Shown: positions 9,192-17,211, counted from the stretch's first letter. The stretch: DNA of 34,970 bases from Myxococcales bacterium (GCA_016212965.1 JACRDA010000109.1:1-34970), one strand, 5' to 3'. The notes: generated from the letters alone by a model not told the origin. Program-made: numbers and translations.

Positions 9192-11192
9192 ATGAGCTCG
9201 CGGGGCACACGCGGGGGCGCACGCAGCGCGGGTGTGGACGATCGCGGCGTCGATCCGGCGCTGGCGCTCGCGAGCGTGGCGGCCCTGCTCGGGCGCGGTG
9301 TCGACTCGGAGGCGCGGGTGCTCGAGGCCGGCGTGCGCGCGCTCGAGGCCCTCGGCCTGCGCGGCGGGCTCGCGCTCCTCGAGCCGGACGGCGCGACGCT
9401 CTGCTTCCGCGAGGTCGCGTGGCCGAGCACCTTTCTCCGCGCTGTCGAACGCCTGGTCGGCCTGCGGGCACGCGGGTATCGCTTCGACGTGCGGTCGAGC
9501 GAGACCTACCGCCGCGTCGTCGGCTCGGGTGAGACGCTCTACGTCGAGGACACGGCCAGCGTGCTGGCCCCCACTGCCGTACACCGTGTGCTCCGCGGGG
9601 CGCTCGCGGGCGAGAGCTCCGAGCTCGCGGTGGCGCAGGTCGTCGAGTGGCTGGTCGGCGCCGACGGGTGGGCCCGCGGCGCCGCCTGGTCGTCCTGGGG
9701 AGAGGGCGGCGGACCGGTCGAGCTCGACGCGCGCGGCTTCGGAGCGCCGGCGCTCGCGGCGTTGCGCGAGGGCTGTGCGCTCCGCAAGGGGACCGCGGTC
9801 CCGGCGGACGCCGATGTGACCCCTGGTCCGTGTCCGGATGCGGTCGCGTGCTGCGCGCACCCGGGGGCGGTGTCGCTCCCCGTGGTCGCGAACGGGCGCA
9901 TGCTCGGCGCGCTCTGCATCGACCCGCACCCGGGGATCGCGCCGGGTACCGCGTGGATGGAGCGCGCCAGCGCCCTGGCCACGGCGCTCGGCGTCGTCCT
10001 CGCGAAGGCGCGGGCCGAGCGCGCCGCGGCCGAGGCGCACGCCGGCTTCGTGCGGGCGCAGCGCATGGAGGGGCTGGCGCGGCTCGCCGGCGGCGTGGCC
10101 CACGACTTCAACAACCTGCTCGCCGTCGTGCGCACGACGGTCGAGCTCATGCGTGTCGACGGGGACCCCACGAGCTCCGGCGTCGCCGATCTCTGCGCCA
10201 TCGACGATGCCTGCGCGCGCGGTGTCCGGCTGACGCGGCAGCTCCTTCAGTGGAGCCGCGGAACCGCCCTGCATGCCGAGGAGGTCGATCTCGGCGCGCT
10301 CGCCCTCTCGATGCGGCCGATGCTCGCGCGCCTGCTCGGTGAAGATCTGCATCTCGAGGTCGAGGTCGGACCCGAGGAGGCGCACGTCCTTGCCGATCCG
10401 AGCGCGCTCGAGCAGGTCATCATGAACCTCGTCGTCAACGCCCGGGACGCCATGCCGTCGGGCGGGCCGCTCGCCGTGCGCGTCTCGACCGTGGCCGAGG
10501 CGATCCCGCCGCGCGGGGCCGCGTCGAGCGGCGGCGGACCCTACGTCTGCCTCGAGGTCGAGGACGCTGGCCACGGCATGGATGCGGCGACGCGGGGCCG
10601 CATCTTCGAGCCCTTCTTCACCACGAAGGACCCGGAGCGCGGCACTGGCCTCGGGCTCGCGGTCGTGGATCGCGTCGTGCGCGAGGGCGGCGGCTGGATC
10701 GAGGTCGACACCGCCGTCGGTCGAGGCACGACCTTCACGATCTGGCTGCCCCGCATCATGGGCAACGGCACGCCCGCGCCCGACGTGCCGGCGCCTGCCG
10801 CGGAGCTGCCCCCGGGCCTGCACGTCCTGCTCGTCGAGGACGACGACGCGCTCCGGGCATCGCTCGCGCGGGTGCTCGAGCGGGCCGGCTGCCGTGTGAC
10901 GGGCGTCGCGACCGCGACGGAGGCGCGAGCTGCGCCGCCGCCCGATGCGCTCGTGACCGACGTGATCCTCCCGGACGGCAACGGGGTCGATCTCGCCGGG
11001 GAGCTCTGTGCGGCGCAGCCCGACCTGCCCGTCGTCACGATGTCGGGCTACCTCGACGATCGCGTGCGCCTCGAGCAGCTCCGCGCGCGTGGGCACATGC
11101 TCGTGGTCAAGCCCTTCCGCCCGGCGGAGCTCGTCGAGCGCCTCGCCGCGATGGTGCGCCGCAGGTCCGGAGCGCCGCGCTCGGACCGGTGA
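9192..11192 (+). CDS. Hybrid histidine kinase with GAF-like sensor and receiver domain
   Basis: 666 residues, no membrane segment, so a cytoplasmic sensor. The N-terminal ~280 residues resemble a GAF-type sensory region (LRGGLALLEPDG early, SLPVVANGRMLGALCIDP later). Then comes a dimerisation domain with His304 (GGVAHDFNNLL), a GHKL ATPase domain with Asn416 (NLVVNARDAM), DAGHGMD and GTGLGLAV, and a C-terminal receiver domain starting at LHVLLVEDDDAL with phospho-acceptor Asp590 (DVILPDGNG) and the conserved Lys in VVKPFRPAEL. The HDFNN motif is typical of hybrid kinases with attached receivers. The ATG at 9192 has GGAG six bases upstream. No output domain is attached and no obvious partner lies beside it, though the LuxR-type regulator at 14389 is a candidate within the window. 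Confidence 0.9.
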   Translation: MSSRGTRGGARSAGVDDRGVDPALALASVAALLGRGVDSEARVLEAGVRALEALGLRGGLALLEPDGATLCFREVAWPSTFLRAVERLVGLRARGYRFDVRSSETYRRVVGSGETLYVEDTASVLAPTAVHRVLRGALAGESSELAVAQVVEWLVGADGWARGAAWSSWGEGGGPVELDARGFGAPALAALREGCALRKGTAVPADADVTPGPCPDAVACCAHPGAVSLPVVANGRMLGALCIDPHPGIAPGTAWMERASALATALGVVLAKARAERAAAEAHAGFVRAQRMEGLARLAGGVAHDFNNLLAVVRTTVELMRVDGDPTSSGVADLCAIDDACARGVRLTRQLLQWSRGTALHAEEVDLGALALSMRPMLARLLGEDLHLEVEVGPEEAHVLADPSALEQVIMNLVVNARDAMPSGGPLAVRVSTVAEAIPPRGAASSGGGPYVCLEVEDAGHGMDAATRGRIFEPFFTTKDPERGTGLGLAVVDRVVREGGGWIEVDTAVGRGTTFTIWLPRIMGNGTPAPDVPAPAAELPPGLHVLLVEDDDALRASLARVLERAGCRVTGVATATEARAAPPPDALVTDVILPDGNGVDLAGELCAAQPDLPVVTMSGYLDDRVRLEQLRARGHMLVVKPFRPAELVERLAAMVRRRSGAPRSDR

Positions 11193-11220
11193 GGGCCACG
11201 CGACCCGCGCGCGCCATGCG

Positions 11221-11272
11221 GGAGCGGGTGCGGGTGCGGGGGCGGGAGCGGGTGCGGGTGCGGGTGCGGGCG
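11221..11272. repeat. GGGTGC/GGGCGC hexamer array 4
   Basis: G-rich on the plus strand, about nine degenerate hexamers starting 28 bases after the hybrid kinase stop and about 160 bases before the sigma factor. Same unit as the other arrays; G-quadruplex motif on the plus strand. Confidence 0.9.
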
Positions 11273-11344
11273 CCGACGCTCGATTTTCCCCGGAGCTTCC
11301 GTTGCGGCAGCGCGAGCGGCTGAGTAGCTTCGGCACGGCTCCCT

Positions 11345-11372
11345 GAAACCAGTCGCCGGTCTCGCGGATATC
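11345..11372 (+). promoter_or_regulatory. Possible ECF-type promoter of the sigma operon
   Basis: GAAACC, a 16-base spacer and GATATC precede the sigma gene by about 57 bases. The AAC-containing -35 is in keeping with ECF promoters and autoregulation is common for such operons, but the -10 is not a clear match. Confidence 0.25.
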
Positions 11373-11429
11373 CATCTTCGGGTAAGCAGCGAGGGGCGAG
11401 ACGCGAGTGGAGCGAGCGACCGGAGATCC

Positions 11430-11999
11430 ATGGCGAGCACGAGGTCATCGGATGGCGACCTCTCCCGAGCCTGCCGTCAGGGCGATTCGCGTGCGTGGCG
11501 CGAGGTGGTCCAGCGGTTCACGCCGCAGATCTACCGACTGGCGTTCCGGATGCTCGGCAGCCGCGCCGAGGCGGAGGACGCGTGCCAGGAGGCGTTCGTG
11601 AGAATGCACCGTTCCATCGACAGCTTCGACGCCACGCGCACGCTGGCCCCCTGGGTCTCGCGCATCGCCTACCACGTGTGCCTGCGGCGGCTCGAGCGCG
11701 TGGCGGCGCAGCCGCGCGCCGGCGCCGCCGAGGACGAGCTCGAGGTGCTTCCGGCGAGCGGCCGCGACCCCGAGCGCCAGGCTGCGGCGAGCGAGGAGGA
11801 CGCGCTCGTCGAGGGCTTCCTCGGCGAGCTCGCCGCGCAGGATCGCGCGCTGCTCTTGCTCCGCTACCGCGACGGGCTCTCCGACAGCGAGGTCGCCGAG
11901 GCGACGGGCATGAGCGTGGGCACCGTGAAGACGCGCATCTTCCGCGCCCGCGCGCGGCTCCGCGAGCAGCTCGCGCCGCTGACGGGAGACGAGTCGTGA
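11430..11999 (+). CDS. ECF-family RNA polymerase sigma factor
   Basis: 189 residues. Region 2 occupies about 10-95 (YRLAFRMLGSRAEAEDACQE, then a core-binding and -10-recognition helix) and region 4 about 125-180 (RALLLLRYRDGLSDSEVAEA, then the recognition helix TGMSVGTVKTRIFRARARLR). The two are joined by an acidic linker; there is no region 1.1 or 3, as in RpoE-like extracytoplasmic function sigma factors. It directs RNA polymerase to a small regulon. The stop overlaps the GTG of the next gene by 4 nt, so the two are translationally coupled, the usual arrangement for a sigma and its anti-sigma. The likely targets include its own operon, which continues with DUF2953 and two GerW-type genes. 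Confidence 0.92.
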   Translation: MASTRSSDGDLSRACRQGDSRAWREVVQRFTPQIYRLAFRMLGSRAEAEDACQEAFVRMHRSIDSFDATRTLAPWVSRIAYHVCLRRLERVAAQPRAGAAEDELEVLPASGRDPERQAAASEEDALVEGFLGELAAQDRALLLLRYRDGLSDSEVAEATGMSVGTVKTRIFRARARLREQLAPLTGDES

Positions 12000-12523
12000 A
12001 CGCCGAGCGTGCACCCGCGCCGTCGTCCGAGCCCGAGCTCGCGGCCGGGCGCTTCGACGAAGCGTGCGAGGCCTACCTCGAGCGGCGCCTGCCCGCGCCG
12101 GCCACGCGCGCCTTCGAGCGCGCGCTCCTCGAGCCGGCCCTCGCCCAGCGCTTCCGCGAGGCGCTCCTCGTGCGCGAGCTGCTGGGAAGCGTCGGACCGG
12201 ACGCTCCCGCGGGTCTCGCCGACCGGCTCGAAAGCCTGGTCTGCGACGAGCTCGCGCGCGAGGGTCGCGGCGCGGGAGCGTCGGGGCGCGGCTCGCTCCT
12301 CGGCGGCTGGCGCGCTGCGCTCGGTGGGCTTTCGTGGACCCTGCGCGGCCCCTCACTCGCCTTCACTTCGCAGCCGGCTGCGCCCTCGGGCGCGGGGCCG
12401 TTCCTGCAGGGCCTCGGGACGATGCGCTATGCGGTGCCCGCGCTCGCGGAGGGGCGTGCGGCGCGCGAGCCGGCGCGGCGTGCACCCCTCTGGTGGCGCC
12501 TGCTGCGCGGGAGAAGGACATGA
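11996..12523 (+). CDS. Putative anti-sigma factor without zinc motif
   Basis: 175 residues, starting at a GTG overlapping the sigma factor stop by 4 nt. The N-terminal half (about 10-60, ELAAGRFDEACEAYLERRLP and then paired helices ending in LLVRELLGS) looks like the helical sigma-binding domain of anti-sigma factors. The HxxxCxxC zinc motif is absent; only one Cys remains in this domain. There is no clear membrane helix; the C-terminal part is Gly/Ala-rich with LGGWRAALGGLSWTL and ends in a basic WWRLLRGRRT. The function is inferred mainly from position: immediately after an ECF sigma and 4-nt overlapping the next gene at 12520-12523. It could also be an unrelated helper of the DUF2953/GerW proteins. 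Confidence 0.6.
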   Translation: MNAERAPAPSSEPELAAGRFDEACEAYLERRLPAPATRAFERALLEPALAQRFREALLVRELLGSVGPDAPAGLADRLESLVCDELAREGRGAGASGRGSLLGGWRAALGGLSWTLRGPSLAFTSQPAAPSGAGPFLQGLGTMRYAVPALAEGRAAREPARRAPLWWRLLRGRRT

Positions 12524-13125
12524 TGCTGAGCGTCCTTCTCTCGGTCCTGGCAGCCGTCGGCGCGCTCGTGCTCGTGGTGCTCGTGGTGCCGTTCCAGCTC
12601 CGCGCCGACGCGCAGGCAGAAGGCGCGGCCATCAGCGGCGAGCTCCGGCTGCGCTGGGGCTTCGGGCTCGTGGGCGTGCGCCTGTCGTCGCGCCGGCCGA
12701 GCGGGCTCACGGTCTGCGGGCTCCGCGTCGCGGGACTGCCCGCGCGCGATCGGCAGAAGAAGAAGGAGAAGAAGAGGGCGCGGGACGAACCGAGCCGGCG
12801 CGGCGCACTCTGGGCGCTCGCGCACCGCCGGGGCATCGAGCGCGTGGCGGGGCGGATGCTCGGCGCGCTCGGCCTGCGCCTCGAGGTGTGGGGCCGGCTC
12901 GGCCTCGGCGACCCGACCGACACGGCGCTCGTCACGCTGATCGCGGGTGAGCTCGGTCGCTTGCCCGGCGTCACGCTGGACATCACCTGGGATTACCTCG
13001 ACGAGCTCGTCGAGCTCGACGTGCGCGGGCAGGCGCGGCTCTGGCCGCTCGAGCTCGGCGGCGTCGCGCTCGCGCTCCTCGTCGGGGATCGCGACGTGCG
13101 CGCGCTCTTGCGCGCGCCGGCCTGA
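12520..13125 (+). CDS. DUF2953 (YtfI-like) membrane-anchored protein
   Basis: 201 residues. One N-terminal membrane helix (MLSVLLSVLAAVGALVLVVL, about 2-23) is followed by a beta-rich soluble domain: RWGFGLVGVRL, a Lys/Arg-rich loop (RQKKKEKKRAR), then GRLGLGDPTDTALV and LDITWDYLDELVELDVRG. This order, in particular the G.GDP..TA segment and the final D..G..RLWP strand, matches DUF2953, known in Bacillus as YtfI, whose gene is next to ytfJ (GerW). Two GerW-family genes follow here too, which supports the call. The start ATG overlaps the preceding stop by 4 nt (ATGA). The molecular role of the family is not known. Confidence 0.75.
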   Translation: MMLSVLLSVLAAVGALVLVVLVVPFQLRADAQAEGAAISGELRLRWGFGLVGVRLSSRRPSGLTVCGLRVAGLPARDRQKKKEKKRARDEPSRRGALWALAHRRGIERVAGRMLGALGLRLEVWGRLGLGDPTDTALVTLIAGELGRLPGVTLDITWDYLDELVELDVRGQARLWPLELGGVALALLVGDRDVRALLRAPA

Positions 13126-13159
13126 AACGAAGGGCCTCGGCCCTGAAGAGGAGCAAGCC

Positions 13160-13453
13160 ATGGAACAGATCAAGAACCTGCTCGTGTCACTCGGGCGGCA
13201 CTTCGAGGCGCTGGCCAACGCCAACGCCGTGGTCGCCCGGCCGATCTCGATGGGCAACCGCCACGTGCTGCCGCTCTGCGAGCTCAGTCTCGCCTTCGGC
13301 GCCGGGGGCGGCGCGGGCGAGGTGGTCGCCGGCGACAGCAAGGAGCCGCAGAAGGGCGTCGGCGGCGGCGCCGCCGGCGGCAGCAAGGCGAGCCCGATCG
13401 CGGTCGTGGTGATCGTCGACGGCAAGGTGCGGCTCGAGAAGATCGGCGACTGA
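13160..13453 (+). CDS. GerW (YtfJ)-family protein, short copy
   Basis: 97 residues, soluble. The fold signature is the N-terminal helix (MEQIKNLLVSLGRHFEAL), a VVARPISMGNRHVLPLCELSLAFGAGGG segment split by a Gly-rich loop, and a C-terminal strand (PIAVVVIVDGKVRLEKIG). In Bacillus the family member YtfJ/GerW is a spore protein needed for lysozyme-type germination control, and the family is also widespread in non-spore-formers with no known role. This copy lacks the C-terminal helix seen in the next gene. A good ribosome binding site (GAGG, then 8 bases) precedes it. It lies 34 bases after the DUF2953 gene, in the sigma-factor operon. Confidence 0.8.
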   Translation: MEQIKNLLVSLGRHFEALANANAVVARPISMGNRHVLPLCELSLAFGAGGGAGEVVAGDSKEPQKGVGGGAAGGSKASPIAVVVIVDGKVRLEKIGD

Positions 13454-13475
13454 CTCGGCTCGAAAGGACAAGGCC

Positions 13476-13862
13476 ATGGAACACATCAACGGAATCATGG
13501 AAGTGGTCGGGAACCGGCTCGGCGAGACCACGAAGAGCGAGATCGTCGTCGGCGCGCCCATCGAGCTCGGAGGCGTGACGCTGGTCGTGCTGTCGCGGGT
13601 CGCGCTTGGCCTCGGCGCCGGCGGCGGCTCGGGCGCCGGAGAAGCCCCGAAGAAGGGCGCAGCCGCGGGCAAGGGCAAGGGCGAGGGTGGCGGCACCGGC
13701 GGCGGCGCCAAGGTGCGGCCCGTGGCCGTCGCCGTCTTCACCGCCGACGGCGGCGTCGACATCCTCCACATCCCCGAGCGCAAGGGCAAGCTCGACGAGC
13801 TGCTCGACCGTCTGCCGCCGCTGGTCGAGCGGCTGGCCGCGATCAAGCCGAAGTCGGCGTGA
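13476..13862 (+). CDS. GerW (YtfJ)-family protein, full-length copy
   Basis: 128 residues. It shares the layout of the preceding gene: MEHINGIMEVVGNRLGE helix, SEIVVGAPIELGGVTLVVLS strand pair, a long Gly/Lys-rich loop (about 48-78), then KVRPVAVAVFTADGGVDILHI and a C-terminal amphipathic helix (LDELLDRLPPLVERLAAI). The repeated family in tandem suggests a duplication followed by divergence, and the two may form a hetero-oligomer. The ribosome binding site AAGGA lies eight bases before the ATG. It is the last gene of the tightly packed sigma operon; a gap of 74 bases follows. Confidence 0.85.
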   Translation: MEHINGIMEVVGNRLGETTKSEIVVGAPIELGGVTLVVLSRVALGLGAGGGSGAGEAPKKGAAAGKGKGEGGGTGGGAKVRPVAVAVFTADGGVDILHIPERKGKLDELLDRLPPLVERLAAIKPKSA

Positions 13863-13921
13863 GCATGGCGGCGCTCGCGCCCCACCCCGCGGACCCGATG
13901 GCCGAGCGCCCCGCGCTGCAC

Positions 13922-13927
13922 TAGCTT
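13922..13927 (+). promoter_or_regulatory. Possible -10 box of a leaderless promoter (13937 gene)
   Basis: TAGCTT ends nine bases before the GTG at 13937 and no Shine-Dalgarno is present, the same geometry as at 4342 and 33461. Confidence 0.35.
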
Positions 13928-13936
13928 TGCTCGGGC

Positions 13937-14269
13937 GTGAAGAAGCTCATCCTCATCGTGCTCCTCGCGGCCGCGCTCGCCGGCGTGGCGGTCTACTTCC
14001 TCATGGTGCGCGGCGGCAGGACGGCCGTGTGCCACCGGCTCGGCGAGCTCTGCGGCAAGGGCGAGTCGGCCACGGCCGGCAAGTGCACCGATTCGCTCAC
14101 GCGCGTCGAGGAGGCGATCGATCCGGAGGCGATGCGCAAGGTGGAGCGCTGCGTGCTCGGTGCGAAGAGCTGCGCCGAGGCGGCCGGCTGCATGAGCGGC
14201 ATGGGCCTCAAGGCCGTGAAGGACGTGGCGACCGACGTCTTCGACGGCCTGAAGAAGGCGTTCGAGTGA
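13937..14269 (+). CDS. Small membrane-anchored Cys-rich protein, unknown function
   Basis: 110 residues. It has a basic N-terminus and one hydrophobic helix (KKLILIVLLAAALAGVAVYFLMV), then a soluble part of about 85 residues with Cys in AVCHRLGELCGKG, GKCTDSL, ERCVLGAKSCAEAAGCMSG. Six regularly spaced Cys point to disulfides on the outer side of the inner membrane; helices dominate. Such small Cys-patterned proteins are frequent in myxobacteria but I cannot assign a family. It starts with GTG and lacks a Shine-Dalgarno. The gene may have its own promoter, so it need not belong to the preceding sigma operon. Confidence 0.75.
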   Translation: MKKLILIVLLAAALAGVAVYFLMVRGGRTAVCHRLGELCGKGESATAGKCTDSLTRVEEAIDPEAMRKVERCVLGAKSCAEAAGCMSGMGLKAVKDVATDVFDGLKKAFE

Positions 14270-14388
14270 CGCGCCCGCGCCCGCTCGTCGCTCGTCGCGC
14301 ATCTCGGCGCGGGTCGCCGGTGCGCCGCCCGGTACGCGCACGCACATGGCTTGCGACGCGCACCTAAGGACCGTATTCTGAGGAGGTC

Positions 14389-15105
14389 ATGACCAACGCG
14401 GCGGCCCAGCACACGTCTGCGCGCCTGTTCCTGGTTGTCGAGGACGACGCGCTCGTCGCGCAGGCCGTCTCGCGCAGGCTTCACGGCTACGGCACCGTGT
14501 GCGTCGTCGACCGCATCGAGGCGGCACGCACGCTCTACCGGCACGGCGCCTTGCACGCGCTCCTCGTCGACGTGATGCTCCCCGACGGGTCGGGGGTCGA
14601 CTTCGTCGAGGAGGTGCGCTCGGCCGACACCACGACGCCGATCCTCATCATGACCGGCCTCGCCGACCGCGATCTCGCCAACCAGGCGCACCGCTTGCGT
14701 GCGTCGTTCGTCCACAAGCCGTTCCGGGACGACGACATCGCGCTCTTCGCCGAGCGCGCCGTCGCCCGCGCCACGCGTGCCGTCACGCTCGCCCAGGTGG
14801 GCGCAGAGTTGGCGACGCGCCATCGCCTCACCCGCAGCGAGGCGACCGTGCTGGGCCTGACCCTCGACGGCTACGACGTGCCCGAGTGCGCCGAGGCACT
14901 GCACGTCCAGGAGTGCACGGTGCGGGCGCACCGGGCCTCGATCCTGCACAAGACGCGTTTCGGGACGATGGCGGCGTTGCTGCAGACCGCGTTGCGTCGT
15001 GCCGCAGAGAGCGAGGGCCACCCCGTACGCGTGCGGTCCGAAAGTGGCGTGAGGCCCGCCGGGCTCGGCTACGCGGACGAGCCCCCGCGCCCGCGCGGGC
15101 GGTGA
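14389..15105 (+). CDS. Response regulator with LuxR-type DNA-binding domain
   Basis: 238 residues. The receiver domain (about 12-125) has the acidic pocket VEDDALV, phospho-acceptor Asp61 (LLVDVMLPDGSG), the Thr in ILIMTG and the conserved Lys in SFVHKPFRDDD. A helix-turn-helix follows (about 143-205: LTRSEATVLGLTLDGYDVPE, then VQECTVRAHRASILHKT), which fits the LuxR/FixJ pattern. It is therefore a transcription activator or repressor switched by phosphorylation. No cognate kinase is adjacent; the hybrid kinase at 9192 or an unlinked one could serve. The start has an excellent AGGAGG Shine-Dalgarno three bases upstream of the ATG. The C-terminal tail of about 30 residues is Arg/Pro-rich. Confidence 0.88.
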   Translation: MTNAAAQHTSARLFLVVEDDALVAQAVSRRLHGYGTVCVVDRIEAARTLYRHGALHALLVDVMLPDGSGVDFVEEVRSADTTTPILIMTGLADRDLANQAHRLRASFVHKPFRDDDIALFAERAVARATRAVTLAQVGAELATRHRLTRSEATVLGLTLDGYDVPECAEALHVQECTVRAHRASILHKTRFGTMAALLQTALRRAAESEGHPVRVRSESGVRPAGLGYADEPPRPRGR

Positions 15106-15187
15106 CGTCTGGAGGCTGGACGCGGCCGCCTCGCGCGCCGCAGAATGCATCCCGCGGAGTGCTCGTGGGTGCGCCGGCGCGCGGTCG

Positions 15188-16141
15188 TCACTTCGGGCGC
15201 GCGAGCTTCACGAGATCCTCGAGCGTGCGCAGCTTGCGGCCTCGGCTGGCGTGCAGCTCCGCGAGGTAGAGGCCCGACGCGGCGTGAGACGCGAGCAGCT
15301 CGAGCATGTCCCGATCGCGCTCGTCGAGTCTCGCCTTGTGGCCGAGGAGCGTCGCGATCACGAGCAGCCCCACTGTCGCGTCGACGACGCGCAACGGAAC
15401 GACGGCGTGCAACGTCGAGCCCTCGGAAGGACCCATGTGGAGCGAGCCGTCCGCGAGGGCGGCGTCGAGGACCGGATCGCCGCCGTGGTAGCTACCGCGC
15501 ACAAGGCGGTCCGTGGCGGGCAGCCCGCGCGAGTGGACGACCTCGAGCGAGCGGGCTTCTGGGTTCCAGAGGAGCACGGAGTAGCCCTGCGCGCCGAGCA
15601 GGTTCTCGAGGATGGACGCGATGACCGTCCGCACCGCCACGGGGTCGAGCGTCGAGTGCAGTTCCAGAGTTGCGACGTAGAGACAGGTGAGTCGCGCCGT
15701 CTGCTCCTGGGCGGCCTCGAGCTCCGCCGCCGCCTGGCGGGCGCGCTCCGCGGCCTCCTGCGCGCGTTGCTCCGAGGCGGCGATCTGCTCGTGGGCGCTC
15801 GCGGCGTAGGCGGCCAGGAGATCGAGGCGTGTATCGACCGCCTGCCGGAAGGCCGCCGCGTGCTCGACGGCTCCCGCTACGGTCGCGCGCAGGCGTGCGA
15901 GTGCCGTCAGGGTCTGCTCGAGCCCCGTGGGACTGCCCGGTGCTGCGTGGGGCGCCGCCTCCCGAGTGGGTGTCGCGCCTGGTGCTTCGGAGCGTTCGCG
16001 CAGGGTGGCGCGGACACCGAGCTCCGCGTCGCCCGCACCCGTGGTCGCGACGCGGGCCCGCACGCGCGGCATGCGGGGCGATACCGGTGCCACCCCGGCG
16101 CGTTCCCTGCCCGACGTCACCTCTTTTCGCTCTGCCACCAT
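15188..16141 (-). CDS. GAF-domain coiled-coil protein, last gene of the chemosensory operon
   Basis: 317 residues, no membrane segment. After a variable N-terminus (about 1-75) there is a long helical stretch with coiled-coil character (about 80-150: TLTALARLRATVAGAVEHAA, then SEQRAQEAAERARQAAAELE), followed by a GAF domain (about 155-300: LDPVAVRTVIASILENLLGA through VVPLRVVDATVGLLVIAT). Such proteins can bind small ligands and report to a signalling complex. It begins 26 bases downstream of the cheB stop, so it belongs to the same transcript. It could be a soluble sensor feeding the CheA pathway or a target of CheY; the sequence does not decide. The ATG is chosen because upstream extension overlaps cheB in a non-natural frame. 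Confidence 0.75.
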   Translation of the reverse strand: MVAERKEVTSGRERAGVAPVSPRMPRVRARVATTGAGDAELGVRATLRERSEAPGATPTREAAPHAAPGSPTGLEQTLTALARLRATVAGAVEHAAAFRQAVDTRLDLLAAYAASAHEQIAASEQRAQEAAERARQAAAELEAAQEQTARLTCLYVATLELHSTLDPVAVRTVIASILENLLGAQGYSVLLWNPEARSLEVVHSRGLPATDRLVRGSYHGGDPVLDAALADGSLHMGPSEGSTLHAVVPLRVVDATVGLLVIATLLGHKARLDERDRDMLELLASHAASGLYLAELHASRGRKLRTLEDLVKLARPK

Positions 16142-16167
16142 GCCGGCGCACCACGTCCTTTCCGCGC

Positions 16168-17211
16168 TCAACGAGGGGCCACGAGCTCGACGATCCGCGC
16201 GGCGATCCGGTCGAGCGGGAGTTGCTCGCGCACCGCGCCCGCGAGCATCGCCGCGCGCGGCATGCCGTAGACCACGCACGACGCCTCGTCCTGCGCGATG
16301 GTGTGCGCGCCGAGCGAAGCAAGCGCACGCATGCCCTCGGCGCCGTCCCGACCCATGCCGGTCAGGAGCACGGCGACCACGCGCGGGCCGAAGCTCGCTG
16401 CCGCCGACTCGAAGAGCACGTCCACCGAGGGCATGTGCGGGGTCTCGGGCTCGCTCGCGAGCACGAGGCAGTGCTGATCGAGCTCCACCTGGAGCTTCGC
16501 GTGCTGGCCGCCGGGCGCGATGTAGACGCAGTTCGGCCGAAGCGGCGTGCCGTGGCGTATCTCCTGCACGGCGATCGGCAGGTGCGCGTCGAGCCGTTCG
16601 GCGAAGGCCCGCGTGAACCCGCGCGGCATGTGCTGGACGATCACGGCCGGCACCGCGAGCGAGGCGCCCAGCTGCTCGAGCACGACCTCGAGAGCGAGCG
16701 GACCGCCGGTCGAAGCGCCGACGACGACGATGTCGTAGGCGCGCGCCGCCGCGCTCGCTCCACGGGGCAGCGCGCGGACGCCTGCGGCGAGCGACGGCGG
16801 CTGCCCTGGGCTCGGGCGCGCGCCGACCGCGAGGATCTTCTCGAGCAGCACCTGGCGCAACGACTCGAAGTCGACGAGCGAGTACTGCTGCTTGTCGACG
16901 AAGTCCACGGCGCCGCGATGGAGCGCCTCCATCGTGAGCGGAGCGTCCTCTGCGGAGTGGGTGGACAGGACGATCACCGGACACGGCCGCTCGGCCATGA
17001 TGCGGTCGAGCGTGGCCAGTCCGCCGATGCCGGGCATGCCGAGGTCGAGGGTGATGACGTCGGGCCGCCAGCGGTCGAGGTTGCGCAGCAGCGCCTCGCC
17101 GCTGTCGGCAGCGCCGACGACGAGCACCTCGGAACCGTCCTCGAAGAGGCGCTGGAGCGCCTTGCGCACGAAGGTCGAGTCGTCGACGACGGCGAGGCGA
17201 ACCGGCCTCAT
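16168..17211 (-). CDS. cheB: Chemotaxis response regulator / protein-glutamate methylesterase
   Basis: 347 residues, standard CheB architecture. The N-terminal receiver domain has Asp10-Asp11, phospho-acceptor Asp56 (VITLDLGMPG) and Lys in DFVDKQQ. A linker leads to the methylesterase domain with Ser167 in VVVGASTGGP, His194 in VQHMPRGFT and Asp289 in TGMGRDGAEG, the complete catalytic triad. It removes methyl groups from glutamates of the receptor, and does so faster when phosphorylated by CheA, giving adaptation. The start codon overlaps the stop of cheR by 4 nt. Together with cheR and the receptor gene in the same operon it makes a closed adaptation system. Confidence 0.95.
   Translation of the reverse strand: MRPVRLAVVDDSTFVRKALQRLFEDGSEVLVVGAADSGEALLRNLDRWRPDVITLDLGMPGIGGLATLDRIMAERPCPVIVLSTHSAEDAPLTMEALHRGAVDFVDKQQYSLVDFESLRQVLLEKILAVGARPSPGQPPSLAAGVRALPRGASAAARAYDIVVVGASTGGPLALEVVLEQLGASLAVPAVIVQHMPRGFTRAFAERLDAHLPIAVQEIRHGTPLRPNCVYIAPGGQHAKLQVELDQHCLVLASEPETPHMPSVDVLFESAAASFGPRVVAVLLTGMGRDGAEGMRALASLGAHTIAQDEASCVVYGMPRAAMLAGAVREQLPLDRIAARIVELVAPR

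Noticed and set aside
8580-11375. 931-residue minus-strand ORF opposite the hybrid kinase
   Set aside because: Shadow frame: it covers repeat arrays and antisense of catalytic motifs, with no domain of its own.
14374-14379. TATTCT as a leaderless -10 box for the LuxR-type regulator
   Set aside because: A perfect AGGAGG ribosome binding site lies directly after it, so transcription must start further upstream.
15106-15187. Rho-independent terminator between convergent genes
   Set aside because: GC-rich self-complementary pieces exist but there is no T tract on either strand.
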